From positions 1 through 49,189 of the forward strand of contig JAUYMU010000034.1 of assembly GCA_030698405.1 (NCBI GenBank): a stretch of 49,189 bases of DNA. The letters run 5' to 3'. Made by a program: the position numbers and the translations under genes. Each line of letters starts with the position of its first letter. Positions within the stretch are counted from its first letter, which is position 1. Shown piece after piece: positions 1-7,438 of the stretch. A model generated the notes under the pieces. The model saw only the letters and a program-made list of their open reading frames with translations. It was not told the origin of the DNA and did no database searches. The DNA is from Bacteroidota bacterium. GTDB taxonomy: Bacteria > Bacteroidota > Bacteroidia > Bacteroidales > Prolixibacteraceae.

Positions 1-2
1 AG

Positions 3-119
3 ATGGTGATCAACAAAGAGGCATTCAACCCATGTGCCATAGAAGATTATCAGCAAAAATATAAAGAAAAGAAAATCAATCAACTAAAGAAGAAAATAGC
101 CCTTCTTGAAGCTGCTTGA
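3..119 (+). CDS. C-terminal fragment of an unidentified protein, possibly a transposase tail
   Basis: A reading frame open to the left edge ends at a TGA at 117-119. The visible 38 residues start at a Met that need not be the true start. They are strongly basic, with a Lys/Gln-rich helix ending KKKIALLEAA. Short Lys-rich helical tails of this kind occur at the end of some insertion-sequence transposases, which would suit the rearranged left end of the CAZyme set. I cannot assign a family from 38 residues, and an ordinary hypothetical protein is equally possible. The upstream sequence would settle it. Confidence 0.35.
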   Translation: MVINKEAFNPCAIEDYQQKYKEKKINQLKKKIALLEAA

Positions 120-176
120 AAAACAAGTTACATAAGAGTTAGTGACAACCTTTGGTAACGAAACCGCGAAGAGAAG

Positions 177-710
177 ATGACAGGCATTGATATAAAGAAA
201 TTAACGCTGGCCGACATTGACCAATTGCAAAAAATTGGCCGACAGACTTTTTACGAAACATTTTCGGCAAGTAACACAGAAGAGAATATGAGAAGATATT
301 TGGAAGATGGATTTTCTATTGAGAAACTGACTTCCGAATTAAATGACAATAACGCTGAATTTTACTTTGCTGAAATTGACAACAACGCAATTGGTTACTT
401 AAAAATAAACTTTGGACAATCGCAAACAGAGATTCAAGACGACAAAGCGCTCGAAATTGAACGCATTTACGTTTTAAAGGAGTTTCACGGTAAAAAAGTT
501 GGACAATTACTATACGACCATGCAATTAAAATAGCCAAACAGAAAAATGCAGACTATGTTTGGTTGGGTGTTTGGGAGGAAAATCACAGAGCACAAAAAT
601 TTTATAAGAAAAACGGTTTCGTTGAGTTTGACAAACACATATTCAAATTAGGAAATGACGAACAAACAGACATAATGATGAAACTAAAACTTAAAACCCA
701 TATAGGATGA
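177..710 (+). CDS. GNAT-family N-acetyltransferase (PaiA-like)
   Basis: A 177-residue single-domain GNAT protein, expected to transfer an acetyl group from acetyl-CoA to an amine in the cytoplasm. The acetyl-CoA binding motif A is visible around residues 94-120: the beta strand IERIYVL is followed by EFHGKKVGQ, matching the Q/RxxGxG/A pyrophosphate loop. The later WLGVWEENHRAQKFYKKNGF segment is the usual motif B region. The N-terminus and YETF segment resemble PaiA-type polyamine acetyltransferases, but the substrate cannot be told from sequence. The gene is visibly more AT-rich than the CAZyme genes that follow. Its stop overlaps the GH43 start by 4 bp (ATGA), an odd pairing that suggests recent joining rather than a functional operon. 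Confidence 0.85.
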   Translation: MTGIDIKKLTLADIDQLQKIGRQTFYETFSASNTEENMRRYLEDGFSIEKLTSELNDNNAEFYFAEIDNNAIGYLKINFGQSQTEIQDDKALEIERIYVLKEFHGKKVGQLLYDHAIKIAKQKNADYVWLGVWEENHRAQKFYKKNGFVEFDKHIFKLGNDEQTDIMMKLKLKTHIG

Positions 711-2335
711 AACTATTACCTTTTATTTTCTTAATTGCTTTTTGGATGATTTGTCCGAAATCCAATTCAGCACAGACTCCGGATGCCCTTTCCAAAGTCT
801 GGGTGGCAGATAATGGCGACGGAACCTACACCAATCCGGTTTTGTACACCGATTATTCCGATCCCGATGCGGTTCGCGTTGGCGACGATTATTACATGAC
901 CGCTTCGTCGTTCAATTGTGTTCCGGGCTTGCCAATTTTGCACTCGCGCGATTTGGTCAACTGGAAACTGATCGGACATGCGCTCGAAAAGCAGGTGCCG
1001 CTTGATGTGTTCGACAAAGTTCAACATGGCGGTGGCGTTTGGGCTCCGTGCATTCGCTACCATAAAAACGAATTCTACATTTATTATCCTGATCCCGATT
1101 TTGGAATATACATGGTAAAGGCAACCAATCCTGCAGGTCCATGGTCGGAACCTTTGTTGGTTTATGGCGGGAAAGGTTTGATAGATCCTTCGCCGCTTTG
1201 GGACGATGACGGAAAAGCTTACCTCGTTTATGCTTTGGCCGGAAGTCGTGCCGGAGTGAAAAGTATAATTCTCGTAAATCGCATGAACCCTGAAGGAACA
1301 AAACTGATTGGTAACAGTGTAATGGTTTTCGACGGACACAAAGATCATCCAACGGTTGAAGGGCCAAAATTTTACAAACGAAATGGCTATTATTACATTT
1401 TTGCCCCGGCTGGCGGAGTGGCCACCGGCTGGCAACTGGTGCTGCGATCGAAAAACGTTTTTGGCCCTTACGAAACCAAGACTGTTATGGCGCAGGGCAA
1501 AACCGACATCAACGGCCCGCATCAGGGCGCCTGGGTCGATACAAAAACCGGTGAACACTGGTTCCTGAATTTCCAGGATTTGTTTGCCTACGGAAGGGTG
1601 GTTCACCTGAACCCCATGAAATGGGTAAACGACTGGCCAGTGATTGGTGTTGATGTTGATGTTGATGGTTGTGGAGATCCGGTTCGAACCTATAAAAAGC
1701 CGAATGTTGGGAAAACATACCCGAAAATAACCCCTCCTGAAAGCGACGAATTCAATACCAGTGAATTGGGTTTGCAATGGCAATGGCACGCAAATTATCA
1801 AACCACATGGGGCTTCCCTTCCGGAAACATGGGCTTTTACAGGCTGAATTGTATTCCACGTCAAGCAGATGCGGTAAATCTTTGGAATGTTTCAAACATG
1901 CTTTTGCAGAAGTTCCCTGCTCCTGAATTTTCAGCAACTGCCAAACTTACTTTCGATGCCCGTTTCGATGGCGAAGAAATTGGCTTGATCGTAATGGGGC
2001 TGGATTATGGCCGTATCGCACTGAAGCGTGAAAATGGAAAGTTGTTTCTTAAAAATGCCACCTGTAAAAATGCAGACAAAGGCACAAAAGAAGAATTGCT
2101 TGAAGGTCCCGCACTTGATGTGAACACCGTTTATTTTCGGGTTGCCGTGAAACAAGGCGCTGAATGCCAGTTTAGCTACAGCACCGATGGAACCTCGTTT
2201 ACTACTTTTGGCAATGGTTTCAAAGCCCGCGAAGGCAAATGGATTGGCGCCAAAGTTGGTTTTTATGCCCTTCGCGACGGGATCATCAACGATGCCGGTT
2301 CGGCAGATATTGATTGGTTCAGGATAGAAAAATAA
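707..2335 (+). CDS. Secreted glycoside hydrolase family 43 (beta-xylosidase/arabinofuranosidase-like)
   Basis: A 542-residue exported enzyme expected to hydrolyse xylosyl or arabinofuranosyl side chains of plant polysaccharides. Residues 1-22 form a signal peptide ending in NSA. The five-bladed propeller covers about residues 38-330. The three acidic residues of the family are visible: D52 in YSDPD (base), D160 in LIDPS (pKa modulator) and E218 in TVEGP (acid). The DPD start and the SSFNCVPGLPILHS segment resemble GH43 subfamily 12 sequences. Residues about 345-542 form a beta-sandwich matching the C-terminal domain often found in this family. The start is well defined by the signal peptide. 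It is the first of four secreted hydrolases on this strand and has no obvious promoter of its own because the GNAT gene overlaps it. Confidence 0.93.
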   Translation: MKLLPFIFLIAFWMICPKSNSAQTPDALSKVWVADNGDGTYTNPVLYTDYSDPDAVRVGDDYYMTASSFNCVPGLPILHSRDLVNWKLIGHALEKQVPLDVFDKVQHGGGVWAPCIRYHKNEFYIYYPDPDFGIYMVKATNPAGPWSEPLLVYGGKGLIDPSPLWDDDGKAYLVYALAGSRAGVKSIILVNRMNPEGTKLIGNSVMVFDGHKDHPTVEGPKFYKRNGYYYIFAPAGGVATGWQLVLRSKNVFGPYETKTVMAQGKTDINGPHQGAWVDTKTGEHWFLNFQDLFAYGRVVHLNPMKWVNDWPVIGVDVDVDGCGDPVRTYKKPNVGKTYPKITPPESDEFNTSELGLQWQWHANYQTTWGFPSGNMGFYRLNCIPRQADAVNLWNVSNMLLQKFPAPEFSATAKLTFDARFDGEEIGLIVMGLDYGRIALKRENGKLFLKNATCKNADKGTKEELLEGPALDVNTVYFRVAVKQGAECQFSYSTDGTSFTTFGNGFKAREGKWIGAKVGFYALRDGIINDAGSADIDWFRIEK

Positions 2336-2590
2336 GGAAGTCCGAAGTCCGAAGACGGAAGGCCGGAGTGCCGCTCCCTGAGAGTTCGACTGAGTTCCCG
2401 CCGAAGTCAGCGAAGCGTATCGAAGGGAGCAGATCGAAGGAGAATAAGAAGGTCCGAAGTTGTTCTTTTACCCTGAAAGGGTGGAATATAAATAGCCCGG
2501 GGTTTCAACCCCGGGGAGAATGAAGAAAGAAAAACGTCCGCGGGAAAATGATGAAAAAGGAGTTTTACTGTTTTCGGACGGAATAGAGAT
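2336..2590. repeat. Intergenic mosaic of short repeats and palindromes
   Basis: No gene is seen between the GH43 and CE8 genes. The segment holds several repeat units. Positions 2384-2406 are, reverse-complemented, a 21/23 match to 5952-5974. A hairpin lies at 2470-2482 (ACCCT-gaa-AGGGT). A perfect 9-bp-arm hairpin with a 2-nt loop lies at 2496-2515 (CCCGGGGTT/AACCCCGGG). At 2534-2587 a unit begins CGTCCGCGG and ends CGGACGGAATAGA, matched by a similar unit at 6004-6057. Several of these look like the dispersed extragenic repeats common in Bacteroidota genomes. The GC-rich hairpin could also stop transcription from the GH43 gene, although no T-tract follows it. Confidence 0.65.
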
Positions 2591-2629
2591 AAGTAGAAGG
2601 TTTGAAATAATGTTGCATTTATTATTCTG

Positions 2630-2712
2630 ACTCACCCCTACGTCCGTAAACGGACGTTCCCCCTCTCTCAAAAAGAGAGGGGGAGATCATCGCAGATGAT
2701 CTGGGGGTGAGT
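2630..2712. repeat. Cloverleaf-like nested palindrome
   Basis: An outer 9-bp perfect stem (ACTCACCCC at 2630-2638 with GGGGTGAGT at 2704-2712) encloses three perfect hairpins in series. These are CGTCCG-taaa-CGGACG (2641-2656), a 10-bp stem CCCCCTCTCT/AGAGAGGGGG (2659-2683) and GATCATC-gca-GATGATC (2685-2701). The arms were paired by eye and match exactly. The shape is that of a cruciform or structured RNA, such as a non-autonomous repeat. Confidence 0.7.
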
Positions 2713-2750
2713 AAATAAATTGATACTATAACCTGTTGTGATTAGATGTT

Positions 2751-2786
2751 GTACTAAGGTTGTTTTTGAAAAATAAGGTTTTTAAA
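2751..2786. repeat. TAAGGT-type repeat, partial copy of the element near the right end
   Basis: The segment holds TACTAAGGTT, a short spacer, then GAAAAATAAGGTTTTT. The same two blocks in the same order and nearly the same spacing (19 against 20 bp between TAAGGT cores) occur in the left half of the nested palindrome at 49031-49184. It lies upstream of the pectinesterase gene. Function unknown. Confidence 0.5.
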
Positions 2787-2871
2787 AGGTGAGAATCAAC
2801 ATTGAATTGATAATCTAAAGAAAATGAAAAAACGACTGTTGAAATCTTTGGTGTCTGGTAACGTAAAGAGT

Positions 2872-3008
2872 TTATCCGCTACGCGGATAACTTGGACCGT
2901 CACTATGTTGATCTACAATAATTTATCCGCTACGCGGAAAATTCTCCGTAGGAGATTAAGTGTTGTAGTAAAATCGAGGCCCACAAATGCAGAATACCTC
3001 GTAGAGGT
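2872..3008. repeat. Cluster of REP-like hairpins with GTA/TAC triloops
   Basis: Four short perfect hairpins, each with a three-base GTA or TAC loop, lie in 137 bp: TTATCCGC-tac-GCGGATAA (2872-2890), TCCGC-tac-GCGGA (2926-2938), TCTCC-gta-GGAGA (2943-2955) and ACCTC-gta-GAGGT (2996-3008). This resembles repetitive extragenic palindromes, which in many bacteria are mobilised by REP-associated tyrosine transposases; none is encoded here. An open frame runs through this segment into the pectinesterase gene, but the structure argues that it is non-coding. Confidence 0.65.
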
Positions 3009-3033
3009 TAAACAATACAGTCCTTTCAGGAAG

Positions 3034-4020
3034 ATGCACGATCTTATAATGTACGCCAATATTTTAAAATGCACTATGATTGCCTTGTTTTTCACCTTTC
3101 TGCTTTCATCGGCTGCAATCGCCTCCGACTACCATTTTGTGGTTTCCACCGATGGAACCGGTGATTTCAAAAGCGTTCAGGAAGCCATCAACGCAGTTCC
3201 CGATTTCAGGAAAAACGAAACGCGTATATTCATTAAAAACGGTATTTACAAAGAGAAACTTGTGCTGGCCGGAAGCAAAACCAATGTGGTTTTTATTGGT
3301 GAAGACCGCGATAAAACCATTCTGACTTACGATGATTTCGCCCAAAAGAAAAACCGTTTTGGCGAGGAAGTCGGGACGACCGGTTCAACTTCATTTTTCG
3401 TGTTTGGCGATGGATTCCGTGCCGAAAATATCACTTTCGAGAATTCTTCAGGGCTTGTTGGACAGGCTGTTGCTGTGCGGATTGATGGCGATCAGGTGGT
3501 TTTTATCAATTGCCGTTTCTCCGGATTTCAGGATACACTTTACCCGCATGGCGAAAAAAGCCGCCAGTATTACCGCGATTGCCTGATTGAAGGAACGGTC
3601 GATTTTATTTTTGGCTGGTCAACCGCGGTGTTCGATCGCTGCACCATTGTTTGTAAAGATCATGGCTATATTACAGCGCCGTCAACCAATGAAGGCAACG
3701 CTTTTGGCTTCGTTTTCCTCGATTGCAAAATTACCGGAACTGCTCCTGAAGGCTCATTTTATTTGGGTCGTCCGTGGCGTCCATTTGGAAGATCAGCATT
3801 TTTGCGATGTGAATTGGGTGGCATGATCAAACCCGAAGGATGGCACAATTGGGGAAAAGTGGATAATGAGAAAACAGCTTTTTTTGCTGAGTATAAAAAC
3901 ACAGGAGCAGGAGCTTCCGTAGAAAAAAGGGTACGCTGGTCGCACCAGTTAAGCGATACAGAAGCTGCCGGTTATACGCCGGAAAAGATTTTGGGTGAAT
4001 GGGTTGAAAAGTTCAAGTGA
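3034..4020 (+). CDS. Secreted pectinesterase (carbohydrate esterase family 8)
   Basis: Expected to remove methyl esters from homogalacturonan, preparing it for the GH28 enzyme encoded next. The family motifs appear in order on a right-handed beta-helix: NGIYKEKL, GQAVAVRIDGD, GFQDTLY (acid/base Asp), DFIFG (nucleophile Asp) and LGRPWR (substrate Arg). The open frame extends back to 2824, but that extension crosses the hairpin cluster and has no family similarity. I therefore place the start at ATG 3034, ahead of a hydrophobic signal peptide ending SSAAIAS; ATG 3049 and 3076 are alternatives. From 3034 the protein is 328 residues, normal for bacterial CE8. It was probably exported for extracellular or periplasmic pectin breakdown. 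Confidence 0.93.
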   Translation: MHDLIMYANILKCTMIALFFTFLLSSAAIASDYHFVVSTDGTGDFKSVQEAINAVPDFRKNETRIFIKNGIYKEKLVLAGSKTNVVFIGEDRDKTILTYDDFAQKKNRFGEEVGTTGSTSFFVFGDGFRAENITFENSSGLVGQAVAVRIDGDQVVFINCRFSGFQDTLYPHGEKSRQYYRDCLIEGTVDFIFGWSTAVFDRCTIVCKDHGYITAPSTNEGNAFGFVFLDCKITGTAPEGSFYLGRPWRPFGRSAFLRCELGGMIKPEGWHNWGKVDNEKTAFFAEYKNTGAGASVEKRVRWSHQLSDTEAAGYTPEKILGEWVEKFK

Positions 4021-4130
4021 TCAGTGTTCAGTCGCAGTATTCAAGCTATCGCCAGACTTGGAATTTGGAACCTGAAATTTGGAATTACTTTAATCATCAA
4101 TAATAAGTTAGAAATCAAAAATCCATAGAT

Positions 4131-5825
4131 ATGAAACCATTTAAAACAATTTTCGCGCTGCTTGCTGCAGCAATGCTTTTTTCATGTACAAACACACAGC
4201 CTAAGGTAGAAACCAGTCAGGCTGATGATTTGTACGAAGGAATTGAGTTTGACATGCCACGTGTTCAGGAGCCTGTTATTCCGGCCAATTCAGTTTCTAT
4301 TGCCGATTTTGGCGCGCAGAGTGGGGGACAGGAACATTGTACCCAGGCATTTGCCGATGCCATTGAAGCACTTTCAGCAAAAGGCGGCGGACGGGTGATT
4401 ATCCCGCGCGGAATCTGGCTGACCGGACCAATTACCCTGAAAAGCAATATCGAACTGCATACCGAAACAGGAGCAACGGTGATATTTAGCGCCAATAAAG
4501 ATTTGTACCCGGTGGTGGAGACCAGTTTTGAAGGCCTGAATACATTTCGTTGCATCTCTCCAATCAATGGCCGCGACCTCGAAAACATCGCCATCACCGG
4601 AAACGGTATTTTTGACGGTTCGGGCGATGCCTGGCGATTTGTTAAAAAGGAAAAATTGAATGAATCGCAATGGAAAAAATTGGTCGCTTCGGGAGGTATT
4701 GTCAGTAAAAACGGAAAAGAATGGTATCCATCGGAACAATTCAGGAAAGGCGCCGGAATGGCTGAAATGAATGTTCCAACTTCATTAAAGACGAAAGAAG
4801 AATTCGAACAGATCCGGGATTTTTTGCGTCCGGTAATGGTCAGCCTGATTTCGTGCAAGAAAGTATTGATCGATGGGCCTACTTTCCAGAATTCCCCGGC
4901 ATGGAACATCCATCCGCTGATGTGCGAAGATTTCACCATGCGCAACACCACTGTCCGCAACCCTTGGTATTCGCAGAATGGCGATGGTATAGATATCGAG
5001 TCGTGCAAGAACAGCATTATTCACGATTGTAATTTTGATGTGGGCGATGACGCCATTTGTGTAAAATCGGGCAAAGACAAAGATGGCCGCGACCGGAATA
5101 TTCCTGCTGAAAACCTGATCGTGAAAAACTGCATCGTGTATCATGGCCATGGTGGCGTTACTGTTGGCAGCGAAATGTCAAGCGGAGTAAAGAACCTGCA
5201 TGTTTCAAATTGTACTTTTATTGGAACAGATGTTGGCCTGCGGTTTAAAAGCAACCGGGGCAGGGGAGGAGTAGTCGAAAATATTTACATTTCGAATATC
5301 GAAATGATGAATATTCCAACCCAGGCAATTTCTTTTAACCTTTATTACAGTGGCAGGTCTGTTTCCGAAGATCTTGAAGCTGGCGCTGATGGCGAAGCTC
5401 CTGCACTTTTGCCGGTTACTGAGGAAACGCCTCAGTTCAAGAATATTTTTATCCGCGATGTGAATTGCAAAGGCGCTATGACAGGAATTTTCCTGCAGGG
5501 TTTGCCTGAAATGAAACTTGAAAATATCGAACTCACCAATATTTATATGGATGTCGATTATGGCCTGGTTTGTATTGATGCCGATCAGGTAAAAATCAAA
5601 AATCTTAACCTGAAAACAAAACATACACCGGCAGTTGATCTGCAAAACAGTGCAAATGTTTCTGTTGACGGGCTGATTACTGCGGAAGAACAATACCCGA
5701 TTGTCAAAGTTTCAGGTTCGCAAACCGGTGCAACTTCATTTGTAAATGCTGGCATTACCAATCCCGAAAAACAATTGGTGATAGGGAAAGAAGTTCCGGA
5801 GAATGCCGTTAAATTAGGAAAATAG
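4131..5825 (+). CDS. Glycoside hydrolase family 28 polygalacturonase-like lipoprotein
   Basis: A 564-residue parallel beta-helix enzyme predicted to cleave galacturonan or rhamnogalacturonan links in pectin. The N-terminus is a lipoprotein signal (lipobox ending LFSC, Cys 19), so it is probably anchored in a membrane and faces the periplasm or cell surface. All four GH28 active-site blocks are present: N283-G-D285, D306-D307 (VGDD), G339-H340-G and R371-F-K373. The insertion between residues about 170 and 230, rich in Lys and Glu, is longer than in compact fungal enzymes but common in Bacteroidota homologues. It follows the pectinesterase by 110 bp on the same strand, consistent with stepwise pectin depolymerisation. 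Exo- versus endo-action cannot be decided from sequence. Confidence 0.93.
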   Translation: MKPFKTIFALLAAAMLFSCTNTQPKVETSQADDLYEGIEFDMPRVQEPVIPANSVSIADFGAQSGGQEHCTQAFADAIEALSAKGGGRVIIPRGIWLTGPITLKSNIELHTETGATVIFSANKDLYPVVETSFEGLNTFRCISPINGRDLENIAITGNGIFDGSGDAWRFVKKEKLNESQWKKLVASGGIVSKNGKEWYPSEQFRKGAGMAEMNVPTSLKTKEEFEQIRDFLRPVMVSLISCKKVLIDGPTFQNSPAWNIHPLMCEDFTMRNTTVRNPWYSQNGDGIDIESCKNSIIHDCNFDVGDDAICVKSGKDKDGRDRNIPAENLIVKNCIVYHGHGGVTVGSEMSSGVKNLHVSNCTFIGTDVGLRFKSNRGRGGVVENIYISNIEMMNIPTQAISFNLYYSGRSVSEDLEAGADGEAPALLPVTEETPQFKNIFIRDVNCKGAMTGIFLQGLPEMKLENIELTNIYMDVDYGLVCIDADQVKIKNLNLKTKHTPAVDLQNSANVSVDGLITAEEQYPIVKVSGSQTGATSFVNAGITNPEKQLVIGKEVPENAVKLGK

Positions 5826-5838
5826 AGGTTTTATTCTT

Positions 5839-5885
5839 GCCCGTCACTTGAAAGTGACAGCAAAGGATATCGCTCTGATCGACTA
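5839..5885. repeat. Repeat with covarying hairpin, copy 1
   Basis: GCCC followed by a 7-bp hairpin (GTCACTT-ga-AAGTGAC, 5843-5858), then AGCAAAGGATAT and a GATC-containing tail. The unit matches 20032-20085 outside the stem, while the stem bases differ but remain paired. It lies directly after the GH28 stop codon. Confidence 0.5.
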
Positions 5886-5951
5886 AACTGTATATTCGAG
5901 GTGATATTCTTTGCCCCCGCTTTTCATCGGGGCAGGCTGTTTGCCTTTAGG

Positions 5952-6057
5952 CTTCGGCGTGAGCTCAGTCGAACGGCAACGGACAGAAGGGCAACCCGGA
6001 AATCCGTCCGCGGAAAATTGATTTTCAGGACAAATCCCTCCTTTCGGACGGAATAGA
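5952..6057. repeat. Two repeat units shared with the 2.3-2.6 kb gap
   Basis: Positions 5952-5974 match the complement of 2384-2406 at 21 of 23 bases. Positions 6004-6057 resemble 2534-2587: both begin CGTCCGCGG, contain an AT-rich core, and end CGGACGGAATAGA, with CGTCCG/CGGACG forming inverted ends. The second unit lies some 40 bp before the CE12 start, as its sister unit lies before the pectinesterase region. Confidence 0.55.
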
Positions 6058-6098
6058 ACAGATGCTTAAAAAATCAACAACATAATAGCAAATTGAGA

Positions 6099-6860
6099 AT
6101 GAATCAGGTATATAAATCGATTATTTGCTGCATCATTATTTTGACAGGAATGGCCAATATTGGTATTGCACAAAATGCATCAGAATCCCGAATCACCGTT
6201 TTTACCATTGGCGATTCAACCATGGCAAATAAAAAAGCGGAAGTTGCTCCTGAAACCGGCTGGTGCCAAGTGTTTCCTGAATTTGTAGATGAGACAGTAG
6301 AAATTAAAAACCGGGCAGTAAATGGCAGAAGCACCAAAAGTTTTATTTCTGAAGGAAGATGGAAAGCTGTACTTGATTCGTTAAAAACCGGCGATTACGT
6401 GTTCATTCAGTTCGGACACAACGACCAGAAAAATCAGGATTCGACCCGATACACAGAACCATTCACCGGTTACCGCAAAAATCTGGAGAGTTTTGTGCGC
6501 GAAACCCGCGAAAAAGGCGCAACTCCCATTCTGTTTACTTCCATTGTTCGCCGGAAATTTGAAAATGGATTTTTGACCGATACGCATGGAAATTATCCGG
6601 CAGTTGTGAGGTTGATAGCTGCTGAAATGTATGTTCCGCTGATTGATTTGCAGATGCTGACTGCCGGTGCTGTTACTGCTTTGGGCGATGAAACATCAAA
6701 ACAAATTTATCTTTGGACTTCGCCAACCGACAAATTTCCTGAGGGACGAAAAGACGACACCCATCTTTCAGCTGAAGGTGCGACTTTGGTTGCCAAACTG
6801 GCAGCTCAACAATTGGTTTTACTGGATAATTCGCTGGCTAAACGGATCAGGAACAAATAA
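6099..6860 (+). CDS. Secreted SGNH esterase, rhamnogalacturonan acetylesterase-like (CE12)
   Basis: Expected to remove acetyl groups from rhamnogalacturonan I, which fits the neighbouring pectin enzymes. The SGNH blocks are all visible: GDST (Ser 40), the block II Gly in NGRST, GHND (Asn 108) and DDTHLS (Asp 220, His 222). A signal peptide ends at GIAQ. The frame can be opened at a TTG at 6093, but ATG 6099 two codons later is the better start and gives 253 residues, close to CE12 enzymes such as YesT/RhgT. It is the last plus-strand gene of the pectin set. Other plant-polymer acetyl esters are possible substrates. Confidence 0.9.
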   Translation: MNQVYKSIICCIIILTGMANIGIAQNASESRITVFTIGDSTMANKKAEVAPETGWCQVFPEFVDETVEIKNRAVNGRSTKSFISEGRWKAVLDSLKTGDYVFIQFGHNDQKNQDSTRYTEPFTGYRKNLESFVRETREKGATPILFTSIVRRKFENGFLTDTHGNYPAVVRLIAAEMYVPLIDLQMLTAGAVTALGDETSKQIYLWTSPTDKFPEGRKDDTHLSAEGATLVAKLAAQQLVLLDNSLAKRIRNK

Positions 6861-6912
6861 ACTTTACTTTTTTTTACTCACGGGGTGACTTCAAGGTGAG
6901 TAGCCTTTCGAC

Positions 6913-7425
6913 CTATTTTTTCTTGTAAAACGAATACCTGAAATTCAGGATCAACGGGAATTCTTCAAAAATACCTATTCTATCAATTTTCGGAATAGGA
7001 TATTCTTTAACGCCATATTGATACCCCAATTCAACAGCATATCCTTTAAGGTTTATTCTTTTGCTATACCATTCTTTGCCTATCAATAATCCTACAACCG
7101 GCAAACTTGTATTGATATCAATCTCTTCTTTGTCAACCTTTATCCATTTCCATTTGCCAACAACACCAAAGTAAGTGCGATCGGTGCGGTTGTATATGAT
7201 GGTTCGAAGAAACTTGAATCCAGCTTCGATATCGTTGGGCTTAAAAGAATTTAATTCAGAAGACAATCCTGCAAAAAGTTCAAACCCGGTTGTTTTGGAT
7301 GTCCAGATACGCACGTTCGGCTTAAAACTAAGTACTGAAAGTTCTGCCCCATATCCGGCCATCTTCTGTGCAAATGAATTTATTCCGAAGAAAAACAGCA
7401 GTATAAATAGAGATATTGCCCGCAT
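6913..7425 (-). CDS. Small secreted beta-strand protein of unknown function
   Basis: I do not recognise a family. The 170-residue product starts with a clear signal peptide (LFILLFFFGINSFAQ). The rest is a succession of alternating polar/aromatic strands separated by short turns, ending FRYSFYKKK. This pattern suits a small outer-membrane beta-barrel of about eight strands or a periplasmic beta-sandwich. It lies 13 bp downstream of the acyl-CoA synthetase gene on the same strand and is probably co-transcribed with it. No catalytic motif is apparent. Confidence 0.6.
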   Translation of the reverse strand: MRAISLFILLFFFGINSFAQKMAGYGAELSVLSFKPNVRIWTSKTTGFELFAGLSSELNSFKPNDIEAGFKFLRTIIYNRTDRTYFGVVGKWKWIKVDKEEIDINTSLPVVGLLIGKEWYSKRINLKGYAVELGYQYGVKEYPIPKIDRIGIFEEFPLILNFRYSFYKKK

Positions 7426-7438
7426 AATGTTTTTGATT

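Noticed and set aside
120-176. Possible integron attC site before the GNAT gene
   Set aside because: Only a 5-bp GTTAC/GTAAC inverted pair is present; there is no full R'/R'' structure and no neighbouring cassettes.
767-1864. Long antisense open frame (365 codons) opposite the GH43 gene
   Set aside because: It lies wholly opposite a strong GH43 gene with all catalytic residues; the translation is rich in His, Arg and Ile and shows no domain or signal peptide.
2824-3033. N-terminal extension of the pectinesterase frame
   Set aside because: It is basic, has no family similarity and runs through four perfect hairpins; the signal peptide starts at or after 3034.
4265-5017. 250-codon antisense frame opposite the GH28 gene
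   Set aside because: A shadow of the GH28 reading frame, without a plausible protein pattern.
6093-6098. TTG start for the CE12 gene
   Set aside because: An ATG two codons downstream precedes the same signal peptide and is the more likely start.
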